Source: Streptomyces liliiviolaceus (GTDB lineage: Bacteria > Actinomycetota > Actinomycetes > Streptomycetales > Streptomycetaceae). Taken from it: a DNA stretch of 64,000 nt. This document shows positions 1 to 7,754 of the stretch, piece after piece. The first letter of the stretch is position 1, and each line of letters begins with the position of its first letter. Location: positions 4,774,001-4,838,000 of the forward strand of contig NZ_JAGPYQ010000001.1 of assembly GCF_018070025.1 (NCBI RefSeq), written 5' to 3'. Both the position numbers and the translations under genes were made by a program. The notes under the pieces were generated by a model. It did not search any database. It had not been told where the DNA came from and worked only from the letters and a program-made list of their open reading frames with translations.

Positions 1-894
1 GGTGAGATCCAGTGCGGCCGCGTTCTGCTCCAGCCGGGCCGGGCTGCGGGTGCCCGGAATGGTTGCCACCGCCACCCCGATCCGCTCGGCCTGGGCGTAC
101 ACCCAGGCCAGCGCCACCTGCGCCGGAGTGGCACCCAGCCGGTCGGCCACCTCGCGCACGGTCCGCGCGATCTTCTCGTTGGCCTCGCCCGCTTCGCCGG
201 CGAAGCGGGGGTTGGTGCGCCGGAAGTCCTTCTCGCCCAGTGCGGAGCGGTCCAGGGTGCCGGTCAGGAACCCCCGCCCCAGCGGCGAGTACGGCACCAG
301 CCCGACCCCCAGATCGGCCATCACCGGGGTGACCGCCTCGACGTCGCGGGTCCACAGCGAGTACTCGCTCTGCACCGCTGCGATCGGGTGGACCGCGTGC
401 GCCCGGCGCAGCAGTTCGCCGTCGACCTCGGACAGGCCCAGATGGCGGACCTTGCCCGCCTCGACGAGCTCGGCCATCGCCCCGACGGTCTCCTCGATCT
501 CCACGTCCTGGGGCGGGCGGTGGGCGTAGTACAGGTCGATCACCTCGACGCCCAACCGCAGCAGCGAGGCGTCGCAGGAGCGCAGCACGTAGTCCCGGGC
601 ACCGCGGATGCGGCGTGCCCGGTCGCCGGCGCTGCGGTCGATGCCGAACTTGGTGGCCAACTGCACCTGGTCCCGGCGGCCGTGGACGGCGCGGCCCACC
701 AGCACCTCGTTGTGCCCGGTGCCGTAGGCGTCGGCAGTGTCCAGGAACGTGATGCCCAACTCCAGGGCCCGGTCGATGGTGGCCAGGCCGCCATCCCAGT
801 CAGCGGCGCCATAGCTCTCGCTCATCCCCATGCACCCCAGGCCCATCGCGCTGACGGTGAGACCGGGCGAGCCGAGCGTGGTTCGGGTGATCAT
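1..894 (-). CDS. Aldo/keto reductase, C-terminus beyond the left edge
   Basis: The frame is open from an ATG at 894 to base 1 (298 codons, no stop), so the 3' end lies outside the window. It reads as a cytosolic NADPH-dependent aldo/keto reductase. The N-terminus carries GLGCMGMSESYG, then FLDTADAYGTGHNE with the catalytic Asp and Tyr of the family, LATKFG with the Lys, and YYAHRPP where the active-site His is expected. The late NADP-binding part (VPYSPLGRGFLTG, ATIPGTRSPARLEQN) is also present. An AGGAGGAG ribosome site on the minus strand lies about nine bases upstream of the ATG. The natural substrate cannot be deduced. A second aldo/keto reductase lies at 61016-62071 but belongs to a different subgroup. 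Confidence 0.93.
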   Translation of the reverse strand, partial: MITRTTLGSPGLTVSAMGLGCMGMSESYGAADWDGGLATIDRALELGITFLDTADAYGTGHNEVLVGRAVHGRRDQVQLATKFGIDRSAGDRARRIRGARDYVLRSCDASLLRLGVEVIDLYYAHRPPQDVEIEETVGAMAELVEAGKVRHLGLSEVDGELLRRAHAVHPIAAVQSEYSLWTRDVEAVTPVMADLGVGLVPYSPLGRGFLTGTLDRSALGEKDFRRTNPRFAGEAGEANEKIARTVREVADRLGATPAQVALAWVYAQAERIGVAVATIPGTRSPARLEQNAAALDLT

Positions 895-1466
895 GCGCGG
901 ATACTCCTCCTGCCCGACGGACCGGGCGGTACCTCAAGGGCTGACGAACGCCTCCGACGCTAGGATTTGGAGCGCGCTCGAAGTCAAGCCCGAGGACCGG
1001 GTCCTCACCGCCGGAGCGCGCAGCCGCTCCAGCTCCGAGACCCGTCTGCCTTTCTGTAGTCGACCGTGAATGCGTTCCGGCCATGCGCCGTCACCGGACG
1101 GCCCGCCCATTTTCGTGCTCTGCGCCGCCCTGCGGACGGTGATGGCCCTCACCACGCTCCACACGCGGCAGTTCTGACACAGCGATACGCCGTGAACGGC
1201 CACGTCCACTTGCCCGGAAAGGAGCTGTTGCCAGGCGCATATGCGCCTCTATCCTGGGAGCAGTCCGTGGACCGACGACGATCCGTTGCTACGGTGTCGT
1301 GGTTCGACGATCACTCGGGCCCAAGGGGCGCCCTTACGTCAGCGGCTGTCCTGCGGGGCTCGGATCCCGCCCTTCTCGGCGCCGCGCGGGAACCATCACC
1401 GCCCCCAGTTCCGGCCCTCCAAAGGGCGGTCTTCGCTTCCCTTCACCGGTGCACGGCCCTTGGGAA
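895..1466. other. Intergenic region between aldo/keto reductase and STAS-like gene
   Basis: No convincing protein is encoded here; the open frames lack coding character. The left end holds the promoter region of the minus-strand aldo/keto reductase. Near 1228-1255 there is a promoter-like element with an embedded palindrome reading rightwards. The rest (1256-1466) would be a long leader for the STAS-like gene. Confidence 0.5.
1228..1255 (+). promoter_or_regulatory. Candidate promoter with a 16-bp palindrome in the spacer
   Basis: TTGCCA (1228-1233) and TATCCT (1250-1255) are 16 bases apart. Almost the whole spacer is a perfect palindrome, AGGCGCATATGCGCCT (1233-1248). A repressor bound there would block polymerase. 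The next plausible gene rightwards is the STAS-like protein about 210 bases downstream. The promoter call is inference; the palindrome is directly visible. Confidence 0.45.
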
Positions 1467-1808
1467 ATGTCTGCGATGTCGACCTCCTTCGGCGACGACC
1501 TCCTCCTCATCCATCCCCTGATACTCGAACCTGGCATCAAGCTCTACGGCCAGGTCATGGGTGCCCACAAGATCCCCCTCAACCTGGCCCTTCTCGCCTG
1601 CCGCCGTCAGGCAAGCGACATCACCGTCGACCTCACCCACGTCGACTACCTCTCGCAGAGCGCCCTGGAGACGCTGGTCGGCGCCGCCCGCACCCTGCCC
1701 GCCCCCGCACATCTGACCCTGCGCGCCCAACCCCGCCTCGGCCTGGCCCAACGCCTGGCCGACCACGGCTGGCACCAGACCCAAAGCCTGCACCTCGCTG
1801 CCGCCTGA
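1467..1808 (+). CDS. STAS-domain-like protein (anti-sigma antagonist type)
   Basis: This short cytosolic protein of 113 residues has the shape of a STAS domain. An initial strand is followed by IKLYGQVM, then ITVDLTHVDYLSQSALETL, where small anti-sigma antagonists carry the phosphorylatable Ser in a DLSxVxFxDSSG-like loop. Here the loop reads VDYLSQSALE, so a Ser is present but the motif is not canonical. It ends after a helix and LRAQPRLGLAQRL. Such proteins usually bind anti-sigma kinases. The start at 1467 (or ATG 1476) is chosen because sequence upstream lacks coding character; the ribosome site is weak. No partner kinase is adjacent. Family assignment is moderate and the target unknown. 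Confidence 0.6.
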   Translation: MSAMSTSFGDDLLLIHPLILEPGIKLYGQVMGAHKIPLNLALLACRRQASDITVDLTHVDYLSQSALETLVGAARTLPAPAHLTLRAQPRLGLAQRLADHGWHQTQSLHLAAA

Positions 1809-1888
1809 ACCACCAGGGTGTCTACCGCAGCCACGCACCTCATCACCTCACACGAGGTGGCGATCTCCCAGTGCCCAGACTCCGCACC

Positions 1889-1944
1889 GGCGAACCCGTC
1901 CTGCCCGGCCGCCCCACGCGAAGGCCGTCCAGGACGGGTTCGCC
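1889..1944. repeat. Large perfect inverted repeat (15-bp arms)
   Basis: Arms GGCGAACCCGTCCTG (1889-1903) and CAGGACGGGTTCGCC (1930-1944) are exact reverse complements around 26 bases. Inner CGGCC and GGCCG extend the pairing. It could terminate the STAS-like transcript or be a relic of a mobile element end. There is no T-run. Confidence 0.7.
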
Positions 1945-2090
1945 ACAGCCCTGCATCGCATCATGTCCTTTGACCGCGGCCGTCGTTGAACCGGAACGAA
2001 CGCAGAAGGCTCCGCGAGGCCGGGACAAGCCTTCGCGCAGCTGGCGTGTTCACACGGCTGCATTGCTCCTGATGACAGGGTTCAGAAACG

Positions 2091-2125
2091 GAGTTGCCTC
2101 CGTGCCGGAGGGCAGGAGGCAACTC
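2091..2125 (-). terminator. Hairpin terminator downstream of the lipase gene
   Basis: GAGTTGCCTCC (2091-2101) pairs perfectly with GGAGGCAACTC (2115-2125) around a 13-base loop. It begins 41 bases past the lipase stop. Like many actinobacterial terminators it lacks a strong U-tract. Confidence 0.7.
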
Positions 2126-2165
2126 GGTGGTGGATCAAGGACGGGGTGTCCCTTGTGGATCAGTC

Positions 2166-3131
2166 CTACGGGGCGATGGCGTTCAGCATCGCCGAGGTGA
2201 CGTGGTCGGCGGCGTTGAGGTGGCCCTTGGCGTTGGGGTGTACGAGAGCAGGCCTGTTGTCGCTGTCGAGGATGCCCTCGACCCACTCGCCGGCGTCACA
2301 GACGCTGTGCTGGGCGGAGGAGTTGTAGAGGTCGACGAAAGTGGCGGAGTCCTGGGTGCCGGCCGACTTCTCGATGACCTTGTTGAGGGGCTCCAGGACG
2401 TCCTGGCGGAGCCAGTCCAGGTCGCCGGGGGTGATCGAGAAGAACTGGTGGATGTCGTTGTACCGGCACTTGGAGGTGTCTTCGGGGATGACCGTGGGGT
2501 AGCCGACGGCCAGGATCTTGGCGTGGGGGCCCTTCTCGTGGAGCTTGGCGAGCATCTGGTCGTAGTCGGTGCTCACCTTGGTCAGCCTGGCGGGGATGTC
2601 GGCGGCCAGTTCGTCCTTGCACGGCGTGCCGACGCCACCGCTGCCTTCACCCAGTTGCAGACACTTGAAGAGGATCTCGCCGAACCCGAGGGTGTTGCCG
2701 CCCACGCCGACGGTGATCACGTCGGTGCCGGACTTGACCGCGTCGGACTGGGGAGGCACCGGCGGGAAGGGAGCATCCGGGTCGGGCTGGCCCGGCATGC
2801 TCCGGCCGATCGGCTGCTGCGCGTTGAAGGTGACGTCCTCGATCGTGGCGGCGCCGCAGCTGACGTTGGTCAGCTCGAAGAACGAGCCGAGGTCCCGGTC
2901 GATGACCTGCGGATAGGACCGGTCGGTGCGCTCGCAGCCGTCGCGGGGAATCTCGAAGATGTCTCCCGCAGCCGGAATGACCCCGGCGGTGTAGGAGTCG
3001 CCCAGGGCGACCCAGTCGTAGTCCGCCGCGGCGGCGGGCTGCGCCCCGACGAGCTGTGCGGGAGCGAGCGCGCCGGCGGCGAAAGCCGCAGCCGAGCCGA
3101 GCAGGGCCAAACGCGTACGGAACCTTGCCAC
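2166..3131 (-). CDS. Secreted SGNH/GDSL-family lipase or esterase
   Basis: This is an extracellular hydrolase of 321 residues. A signal peptide with an Arg-rich start, an Ala/Leu-rich core and an Ala-rich cleavage region (AAAADYDW) covers about residues 1-35. The SGNH blocks follow: GDSYTAG with the nucleophile Ser, a Gly before the Cys-Gly-Ala block, VGVGGNTLGF with the oxyanion Asn, and LVHPNAKGH with the catalytic His. Several Cys suggest disulphides, as in the secreted lipases of Streptomyces. GTG at 3131 is chosen because GGAGG lies six bases upstream and the signal peptide follows directly; a longer in-frame start would put extra residues before it. It acts on ester bonds of lipids or related substrates outside the cell. 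The substrate is unknown. Confidence 0.93.
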   Translation of the reverse strand: MARFRTRLALLGSAAAFAAGALAPAQLVGAQPAAAADYDWVALGDSYTAGVIPAAGDIFEIPRDGCERTDRSYPQVIDRDLGSFFELTNVSCGAATIEDVTFNAQQPIGRSMPGQPDPDAPFPPVPPQSDAVKSGTDVITVGVGGNTLGFGEILFKCLQLGEGSGGVGTPCKDELAADIPARLTKVSTDYDQMLAKLHEKGPHAKILAVGYPTVIPEDTSKCRYNDIHQFFSITPGDLDWLRQDVLEPLNKVIEKSAGTQDSATFVDLYNSSAQHSVCDAGEWVEGILDSDNRPALVHPNAKGHLNAADHVTSAMLNAIAP

Positions 3132-3510
3132 GAATCCTCCAGGGACACGGTGTTGGCGACTCCTCGATACTACGAAGACTGTAACTTTCCGCACTAGATC
3201 CAATACGGACAGTTACCTTCCGTGGAGTTCAAGGGTTCATCCGTTCACGGCGGTCACTATCCGGAAGGATTGAATCCGTATCCGGATCGTTCACCTGCGA
3301 GGTCTGGCCGAACCTGCGCGATATACGTGGTTCATGGAGCAGCCTCGATCGCCTCGGCTCGACTCTCGGCCGCCACCGCATGTCTCATTCGTGATCACCA
3401 CCAGCCTGGGCCAGCGACAGCCTGACCGATGCGACAACTCGGGGCGCCGCCGAGGAGGCGGCCCGGTCCGTCACCGCCCGCCGCCGCTCGAAGGCAGCTT
3501 CGAGGAGGGG
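3132..3510. other. Lipase promoter region and gap to the M24 gene
   Basis: No gene is supported. The part next to the lipase holds a near-perfect inverted repeat (3181-3216). An imperfect one sits at 3259-3287 around ATCCGGA and TCCGGAT. Nothing recognisable remains in 3290-3510, where the M24 transcript would end. Confidence 0.5.
3181..3216. promoter_or_regulatory. Inverted repeat upstream of the lipase, possible operator
   Basis: GTAACTTTCCG (3181-3191) and CGGACAGTTAC (3206-3216) are reverse complements with one mismatch, 14 bases apart. They sit 50-85 bases upstream of the lipase start. The position suits a regulator site for the secreted enzyme. No regulator gene is adjacent to assign it to. 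Confidence 0.45.
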
Positions 3511-4782
3511 CTATGAGGCAGCGCCGTGTCCCGCTGCGGAGAGGAGCTGGGCGGAGTAGGGGTTGAGTTCGATGGGTTCGTCCTCACCGACGAGGACGGT
3601 GCCGCCGAGGTGGGCGAGGTGGCGGTTGTACGCGTAGTTCGGCTCGAAGGCGAAGCTCATGCCCGGTACGAGTGTCATCTCGGCGAGGAACGCGGGGTAG
3701 TCGAGGACGCGCGGGTATCCCTCGGTGCCGGGGAGGGTACTGAAGACCCCTCGGCCCTTGCCCACCGAGAGGCCGGGGTTGAGCGAGTGGACGGCGATGA
3801 GGAAGGGCCAGCCGTCGGCAGCGTCGATGGGCTCGTGCATGGCCTCGACGACGTCGCCGAAGGTACGGCCGGGGCGCAGGGCGTTCAGCCCTGCGTCGTA
3901 GGCGGCGCGGGCGACGCGGCCGGCGCGGTGGAAGTCCTCGTGCACCTCGCCGACGGCGATGGTGACCTGGCTCTGGGCGTGACGCCCGCCGAAGTTGGAG
4001 AACACCTCGGCGTAGATGACATCGCCCTCGGCCAGGATGCGCGGCGCCTCGGGCCGCTGTCCCCATGACGGAATCCCGGCGGCAATCACATCCGGACCGG
4101 ACCACAGGTGCATCGACGGCGGCAGCGAGCCGTTCCGGTAGCCCTCGGCCATGCCCGCCGCATAGACGTGGCTCTCCGGGACGCCGGGCGCCGCAATCGC
4201 GACCATGGCCCGCACCATGGCGTCACCGATCTGAGCGGAGTGCCGGAGCACGGCGATCTCCTCTTCGCCCAGAGGCATGATGAGCTGCCCGAACGCGAGG
4301 TCGATCGGCCGGAACTCCGCCTCGGGGAACCGGTCGAGGACCCGGCTCCACTGACCATGCGGGATGATCCCTTCCGGGTTCCACGGCAGGTGCGCGCCGA
4401 GGCCGACGACCCCGATGACAGCCTTTTGCAGGCCCAGTTCGGACAGCGTCTCGATAATCGTGGGGGAATGGCGGGTGCCACGCAGGTTGTGCGGCGGGAT
4501 CCACATCTTCTCGCCGCGCCGGGAGGCTTCGAGATGGTCCATCATGAACATCGGACCTGGCATGAGCGAGATCGGCTCACCGGCCTGCGGGAGGATGACG
4601 AGTGATCCCGGTCGGCTGTTGGTGAACCATGTGTCGTAGGCGACCGGCGCGGGGCCGGCGTCCTCGTGCTCGCCGTAGACCAGCAGCGCGTCCAGCCCTT
4701 CGTCGGCCATGAAGGACCTCGCGAGTGTGTAGCGGCGGTCGCGCTCGGCGATGGAGAAGGTCGGTATCTCAGTGGTGGTCAT
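3511..4782 (-). CDS. M24 (pita-bread fold) family protein lacking metal ligands
   Basis: At 423 residues it has the two-domain layout of creatinase and Xaa-Pro aminopeptidases: a creatinase-type N-terminal domain (about 15-165) and a pita-bread catalytic domain (about 175-415). The usual five ligands Asp, Asp, His, Glu, Glu are mostly missing. The first Asp is Glu259 in YAEVFSNFGG, the second is a Gln in HAQSQVT, His332 and Glu380 (AFEPN) remain, and the last Glu position reads Gly in LGGTVLV. This matches metal-independent creatinase-type enzymes better than peptidases. Its start overlaps the TetR stop (ATGA, 4779-4782), so it is the third coupled gene of an SDR-TetR-M24 operon. A C-N or amidine hydrolase role is inference. 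Confidence 0.85.
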   Translation of the reverse strand: MTTTEIPTFSIAERDRRYTLARSFMADEGLDALLVYGEHEDAGPAPVAYDTWFTNSRPGSLVILPQAGEPISLMPGPMFMMDHLEASRRGEKMWIPPHNLRGTRHSPTIIETLSELGLQKAVIGVVGLGAHLPWNPEGIIPHGQWSRVLDRFPEAEFRPIDLAFGQLIMPLGEEEIAVLRHSAQIGDAMVRAMVAIAAPGVPESHVYAAGMAEGYRNGSLPPSMHLWSGPDVIAAGIPSWGQRPEAPRILAEGDVIYAEVFSNFGGRHAQSQVTIAVGEVHEDFHRAGRVARAAYDAGLNALRPGRTFGDVVEAMHEPIDAADGWPFLIAVHSLNPGLSVGKGRGVFSTLPGTEGYPRVLDYPAFLAEMTLVPGMSFAFEPNYAYNRHLAHLGGTVLVGEDEPIELNPYSAQLLSAAGHGAAS

Positions 4783-5411
4783 ACCTCTCGTGTCTCCTGG
4801 GTGGAGGTGTCCGACAGGGTGGTGGGGGGTGATGTGTGTCCGGGCGGCTGATCTTGGAGGAGACCGATCAGGAACCGCAGTCCTGCCCGGACATCGGTCC
4901 AGCCGGACCGGGATCGCAGTCGGCCGCTCGCATCGGCATCGATCAGGCCGTGGGCCGTCGCGAAAATGATGATCCCGAGGTTGTTACTGGAGGACGCTGG
5001 AAGGGCGCCGGTCTTCTGGCAGTCGACAACGATGTTGGAGAACACCTGCAGCGCCGTCTCGGCGGCCTCACCCAGGGTTCCGCCCTGCGCGGCGACGTCG
5101 GGCGTGCCGAAGAGCAGCCGGTAGCGCGCTGGATGGTCCACGCTGAACCGGATGACGACATCAAGCGCGTCGAGCAGGCGCTCCACCGGGTCCAGGGACG
5201 ATTCTCCGATCGTTCTCCAGGACTCGGCGATCGCGGTGAAGTCGGCCGCGGCGACAGCGGCGAGCAGGTCGTCGCGGCTCGTGAAGTGTTTATAGGGCGC
5301 GTTGTGCGAGACCTCAGTCGCGGAGCCGACCGCGCGCAGCGTCACAGCCGCCTGCCCGCCCTCGTCGAGAAGTTCCGCAGCTGCCGCCACCAGGCGTTGC
5401 GCGGTACTCAT
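4779..5411 (-). CDS. TetR-family transcriptional regulator
   Basis: This 210-residue repressor-type regulator begins MSTAQRLVAAAAELL. The helix-turn-helix follows (VTLRAVGSATEVSHNAPYKHFTSRDDLLAAV, residues about 24-54), then a ligand domain resembling TetR_C_33-type proteins. The start at 5411 is chosen because it forms an ATGA overlap with the SDR stop at 5408-5410 and begins at the conserved first helix; earlier in-frame codons add an unstructured Arg-rich stretch. Its own stop overlaps the M24 start in the same way. It very probably controls its operon through the twin palindromes at 6391-6434. The inducer is unknown. Confidence 0.93.
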   Translation of the reverse strand: MSTAQRLVAAAAELLDEGGQAAVTLRAVGSATEVSHNAPYKHFTSRDDLLAAVAAADFTAIAESWRTIGESSLDPVERLLDALDVVIRFSVDHPARYRLLFGTPDVAAQGGTLGEAAETALQVFSNIVVDCQKTGALPASSSNNLGIIIFATAHGLIDADASGRLRSRSGWTDVRAGLRFLIGLLQDQPPGHTSPPTTLSDTSTQETREV

Positions 5412-6376
5412 CGGACTCGGGCGGTTTCGTCGTCGTCCGCCGTCCGTACGACGAGCCGCTCCGAGTCCTCCCACAGCCTCTTCGCTCGCCGCCTGTCGTA
5501 GGTCAGATGGGCGGAGCGGACGGAGGACAAGGTCCCGTCGTTGGCCTGGAAGTACTCACCGGAGCGGTCCCCGTACTCCGGAGAGCATGCGAGCTCGGCC
5601 AGCGACGCGCCGGAGAACTCGACGTCGGAGACGACACCACCGATGCGCTTGGTCAGCCACGAGAACACCGAGGTGGCGGCGAACCACTGGACGGCCTTGG
5701 GCATGCCGCGCAGGAACCCGGTGGTCGGCACGGAACCCGGGTCGTAGGCGATCGAGACCACTGTGCTCCCGGCACTGCGGAGACGGCGGTCCAGCTCGTA
5801 GGCGTACATGATCGTGCACAGCTTCGAGGTGGCATAGCGCTTACCGGCGCTGAGCGCCTTGCGGCCGCCCTTGCCGTCATTGGCCAGCAGAGCGGCGTCC
5901 GGCTCGACCGCGGCACCCACCAACCTGCCGTCCATCGAGTCTCGATCGTGTGTGCCACTGGCGGTGAACACGACCCGGGCCGCCTCTCCCAGATACGGCA
6001 GCAGTAGATCGACGAGCAGGAAGTTCCCGAGGTAGTTCGTGGCGAACGTGGTCTCGTAGCCCTCGGGACTGTAGGTGACCTCGCCGTCGAAACGGCCCCC
6101 GGCGTTGCAGACGAGCGCGGCGAGCGAGCCGACCTCTCCTGTCTCGCAGAGCTTGGCCACCTCGGCAGCGGCACCGCGAACCGACGCCAGCGACGAGGTG
6201 TCGAGCGCCAGCAAGGTCACCGATACCCCGTACTTCGCCGTGAGGTCATCCTTGACCGGCTGCATTCGCTGCGTGCTGCGTCCGGCCAGCACGAGGTCAG
6301 TTCCCTTGGCTGCGAGCTCACGGGCCGCAGCCAGACCGATGCCTGAGTGTCCGCCCGTAATGAGGATCGTGGACAT
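5408..6376 (-). CDS. Short-chain dehydrogenase/reductase, first gene of the TetR operon
   Basis: This classical SDR has 322 residues and a retinol-dehydrogenase-like length. It carries the cofactor loop TGGHSGIG at the N-terminus, CNAGG after the fourth strand, a Ser in FTASGTHD, and the catalytic YATSK. An extended C-terminus includes YGDRSGEYFQ, common in protochlorophyllide/retinol-type SDRs. ATG 6376 has AGGAGG about eight bases upstream. A TTG two codons earlier lies too close to that site. It is transcribed leftwards ahead of tetR and the M24 gene. It presumably oxidises or reduces a hydroxyl or keto group on the compound sensed by the TetR protein. Confidence 0.93.
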   Translation of the reverse strand: MSTILITGGHSGIGLAAARELAAKGTDLVLAGRSTQRMQPVKDDLTAKYGVSVTLLALDTSSLASVRGAAAEVAKLCETGEVGSLAALVCNAGGRFDGEVTYSPEGYETTFATNYLGNFLLVDLLLPYLGEAARVVFTASGTHDRDSMDGRLVGAAVEPDAALLANDGKGGRKALSAGKRYATSKLCTIMYAYELDRRLRSAGSTVVSIAYDPGSVPTTGFLRGMPKAVQWFAATSVFSWLTKRIGGVVSDVEFSGASLAELACSPEYGDRSGEYFQANDGTLSSVRSAHLTYDRRRAKRLWEDSERLVVRTADDDETARVR

Positions 6377-6390
6377 GATCAATACCTCCT

Positions 6391-6434
6391 GGTTGACAAC
6401 GTCAACCTAGTGAGCCAGGTGGACACTGTCAACC
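6391..6434. promoter_or_regulatory. Twin palindromic operators of the SDR-TetR-M24 operon
   Basis: GGTTGACAACGTCAACC (6391-6407) has perfect 7-bp arms around three bases. GGTGGACACTGTCAACC (6418-6434) is the same site with one arm mismatch. The centres are 27 bp apart, and the first copy begins 14 bases upstream of the SDR ATG. This is the classical layout of a TetR autoregulatory operator. Assignment to the TetR gene at 4779-5411 is inference from position. Confidence 0.75.
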
Positions 6435-6820
6435 AAGGTGGGTACGGCTCGGTCGCGACGCGTGAGATGAGCACCGTCACCCCCGTCGAGGGCGGAGGAG
6501 AGTGGGGCTTCGCCTCACCGGAAGTGCAGAAACATCCTCACGTGCCTGGTGGACTTGATGCAGCTCAGAGAGGATCTGGCCGAGCACGAGCTGGATGGAC
6601 TGCCGGGACGCCGTGGCTCTGCACGACCGCGTCCTTGACGCCACCTCATGGCGGCCCACGGTTGGCGGCGGGTCAGGAACCCGAACCAGCGGCCGACGGC
6701 TCGTCGGCGACGTCGGCCTCCGGCCGCACACGGACGGGCGGCCGGAGACCTTCGCTGCGGCTGCGGCTGCGGCTGCGACTGCGACTGCGACTATGGCAGT
6801 GGCAGTGGTCGCCGCGTCGT
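6435..6820. other. Non-coding stretch between two SDR genes
   Basis: No gene is supported. Minus-strand frames between about 6480 and 6660 give protein-like text without a recognisable family. A hexanucleotide tandem repeat lies at 6754-6807, just past the stop of the downstream SDR. Confidence 0.5.
6754..6807. repeat. Imperfect hexanucleotide tandem repeat, nine units
   Basis: Units GCTGCG (four), ACTGCG (two), ACTATG and GCAGTG (two) follow without gaps. The array sits about 14 bases past the 3' end of the SDR gene at 6821-7567. It looks like replication slippage in non-coding DNA. Confidence 0.8.
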
Positions 6821-7567
6821 TCAGACGGCGAGGCGGCCGCCGTCGGCCACGATCACCTGGCCGGTGACGAAGCTCGCGCGCTCGCTCGCCACGAACGCGA
6901 TGACCTCGGCGAGTTCCTCGGGCGTGGCGTTGCGCTTGAGCGGGTTGACCTCGGACCAGGACGTGAACTGGTCGGCGCCGATGAATTCCACCACGTTGTC
7001 GCTGTTCACGTTGCCGGGAGCCACCGCGTTCACGCGTATGCCGTGTCGGCCCCACTCCGCGGCCCAACTGCGGGTGAACGATTCGACGGCCGCTTTCTGC
7101 GCTCCATACGTCGCCATATGCGGCATGGCGATAGCGGCGGCGATACTGCTGATGTTGACGATGTTGCCGCCGCCCCGCTCGATCATCCCCGGTACGAGTC
7201 GTGTGCTGAGGACGAAGTTGGCGCGCACGTTGGTGTCCCATGACTCCGCGTTCGCTGCGCTGTCCTGGTCGAGGGTCGGCTTGATGCTGGCCCGGTAGCT
7301 GGCCGCGTTGTTGACCAGCACGTCGATCTCACCTGCCTCCTTGGCCAACCGCTCGACGTCGGCGAGATCACTCAGATCAGCGAGAACGAACCGGGCCTTT
7401 CCGCCGCCGGCGGTGATGTCGTCGACCACCTCGGCCCCGCGCTCCGCGTTGCGGCCGGTGATCACCACCGACGCTCCGCCGCGTGCGAACGCGTGCGCCG
7501 TCGCGGCGCCGATTCCTCCCCGCGACCCCGCACCCGTAATCAGAATCCTCTTGCCCTCGAATTCCAT
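6821..7567 (-). CDS. Short-chain dehydrogenase/reductase (FabG-like)
   Basis: This 248-residue classical SDR has ITGAGSRGGIG for the cofactor, VNNAASYRA, NISSIAAAIA with the catalytic Ser, YGAQKAAVE with Tyr and Lys, and a C-terminal FVTGQVIVADGG typical of FabG-like oxidoreductases. The start at 7567 has GAGGAG six bases upstream. The extra N-terminal residues of a longer frame are not SDR-like. It is divergent from the LysR regulator at 7755 with 187 bases between them, so LysR control is likely. The substrate is unknown. Confidence 0.93.
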   Translation of the reverse strand: MEFEGKRILITGAGSRGGIGAATAHAFARGGASVVITGRNAERGAEVVDDITAGGGKARFVLADLSDLADVERLAKEAGEIDVLVNNAASYRASIKPTLDQDSAANAESWDTNVRANFVLSTRLVPGMIERGGGNIVNISSIAAAIAMPHMATYGAQKAAVESFTRSWAAEWGRHGIRVNAVAPGNVNSDNVVEFIGADQFTSWSEVNPLKRNATPEELAEVIAFVASERASFVTGQVIVADGGRLAV

Positions 7568-7680
7568 TGCGTGCTCCTCGAAAAGATAAGGAAAAGATGC
7601 CTGACGGCGCGCGCCGAGATCGTGCGGAAATCTTCCTGCCCTGTGGCTGCGCCGCATGTGCATCAAGGTAGGACCGGCCT

Positions 7681-7733
7681 GACATAGAGGCAAATAGTGG
7701 CAACGTATACTCTGCATTGACATCTTCTATGTC
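7681..7733. promoter_or_regulatory. Inverted repeat in the SDR/LysR divergent promoter
   Basis: GACATAGA (7681-7688) and TCTATGTC (7726-7733) are perfect reverse complements 37 bases apart. A TTGACA lies at 7717-7722. They are centred between the divergent SDR and LysR starts, as expected for recruitment and activation sites of a LysR protein. Assignment is inference. Confidence 0.5.
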
Positions 7734-7754
7734 GCGTTGAAGGGTGGACCTCGA

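Larger units (their letters stand above)
1809..2165. other. Intergenic region with two strong hairpins
   Basis: No gene is supported here. The stretch contains a 15-bp perfect inverted repeat (1889-1944) and an 11-bp hairpin just past the lipase stop (2091-2125). Both lie between the converging ends of the STAS-like and lipase genes. Confidence 0.6.

Noticed and set aside
3511..4782. Ordinary Xaa-Pro aminopeptidase (PepP/PepQ)
   Set aside because: The two Asp ligands and the last Glu are not conserved, so a metallopeptidase name would be misleading.
6480..6820. Possible degraded gene on the minus strand between the two SDR genes
   Set aside because: Some text looks protein-like, but no family, start or ribosome site could be matched and the frame runs into repeats.
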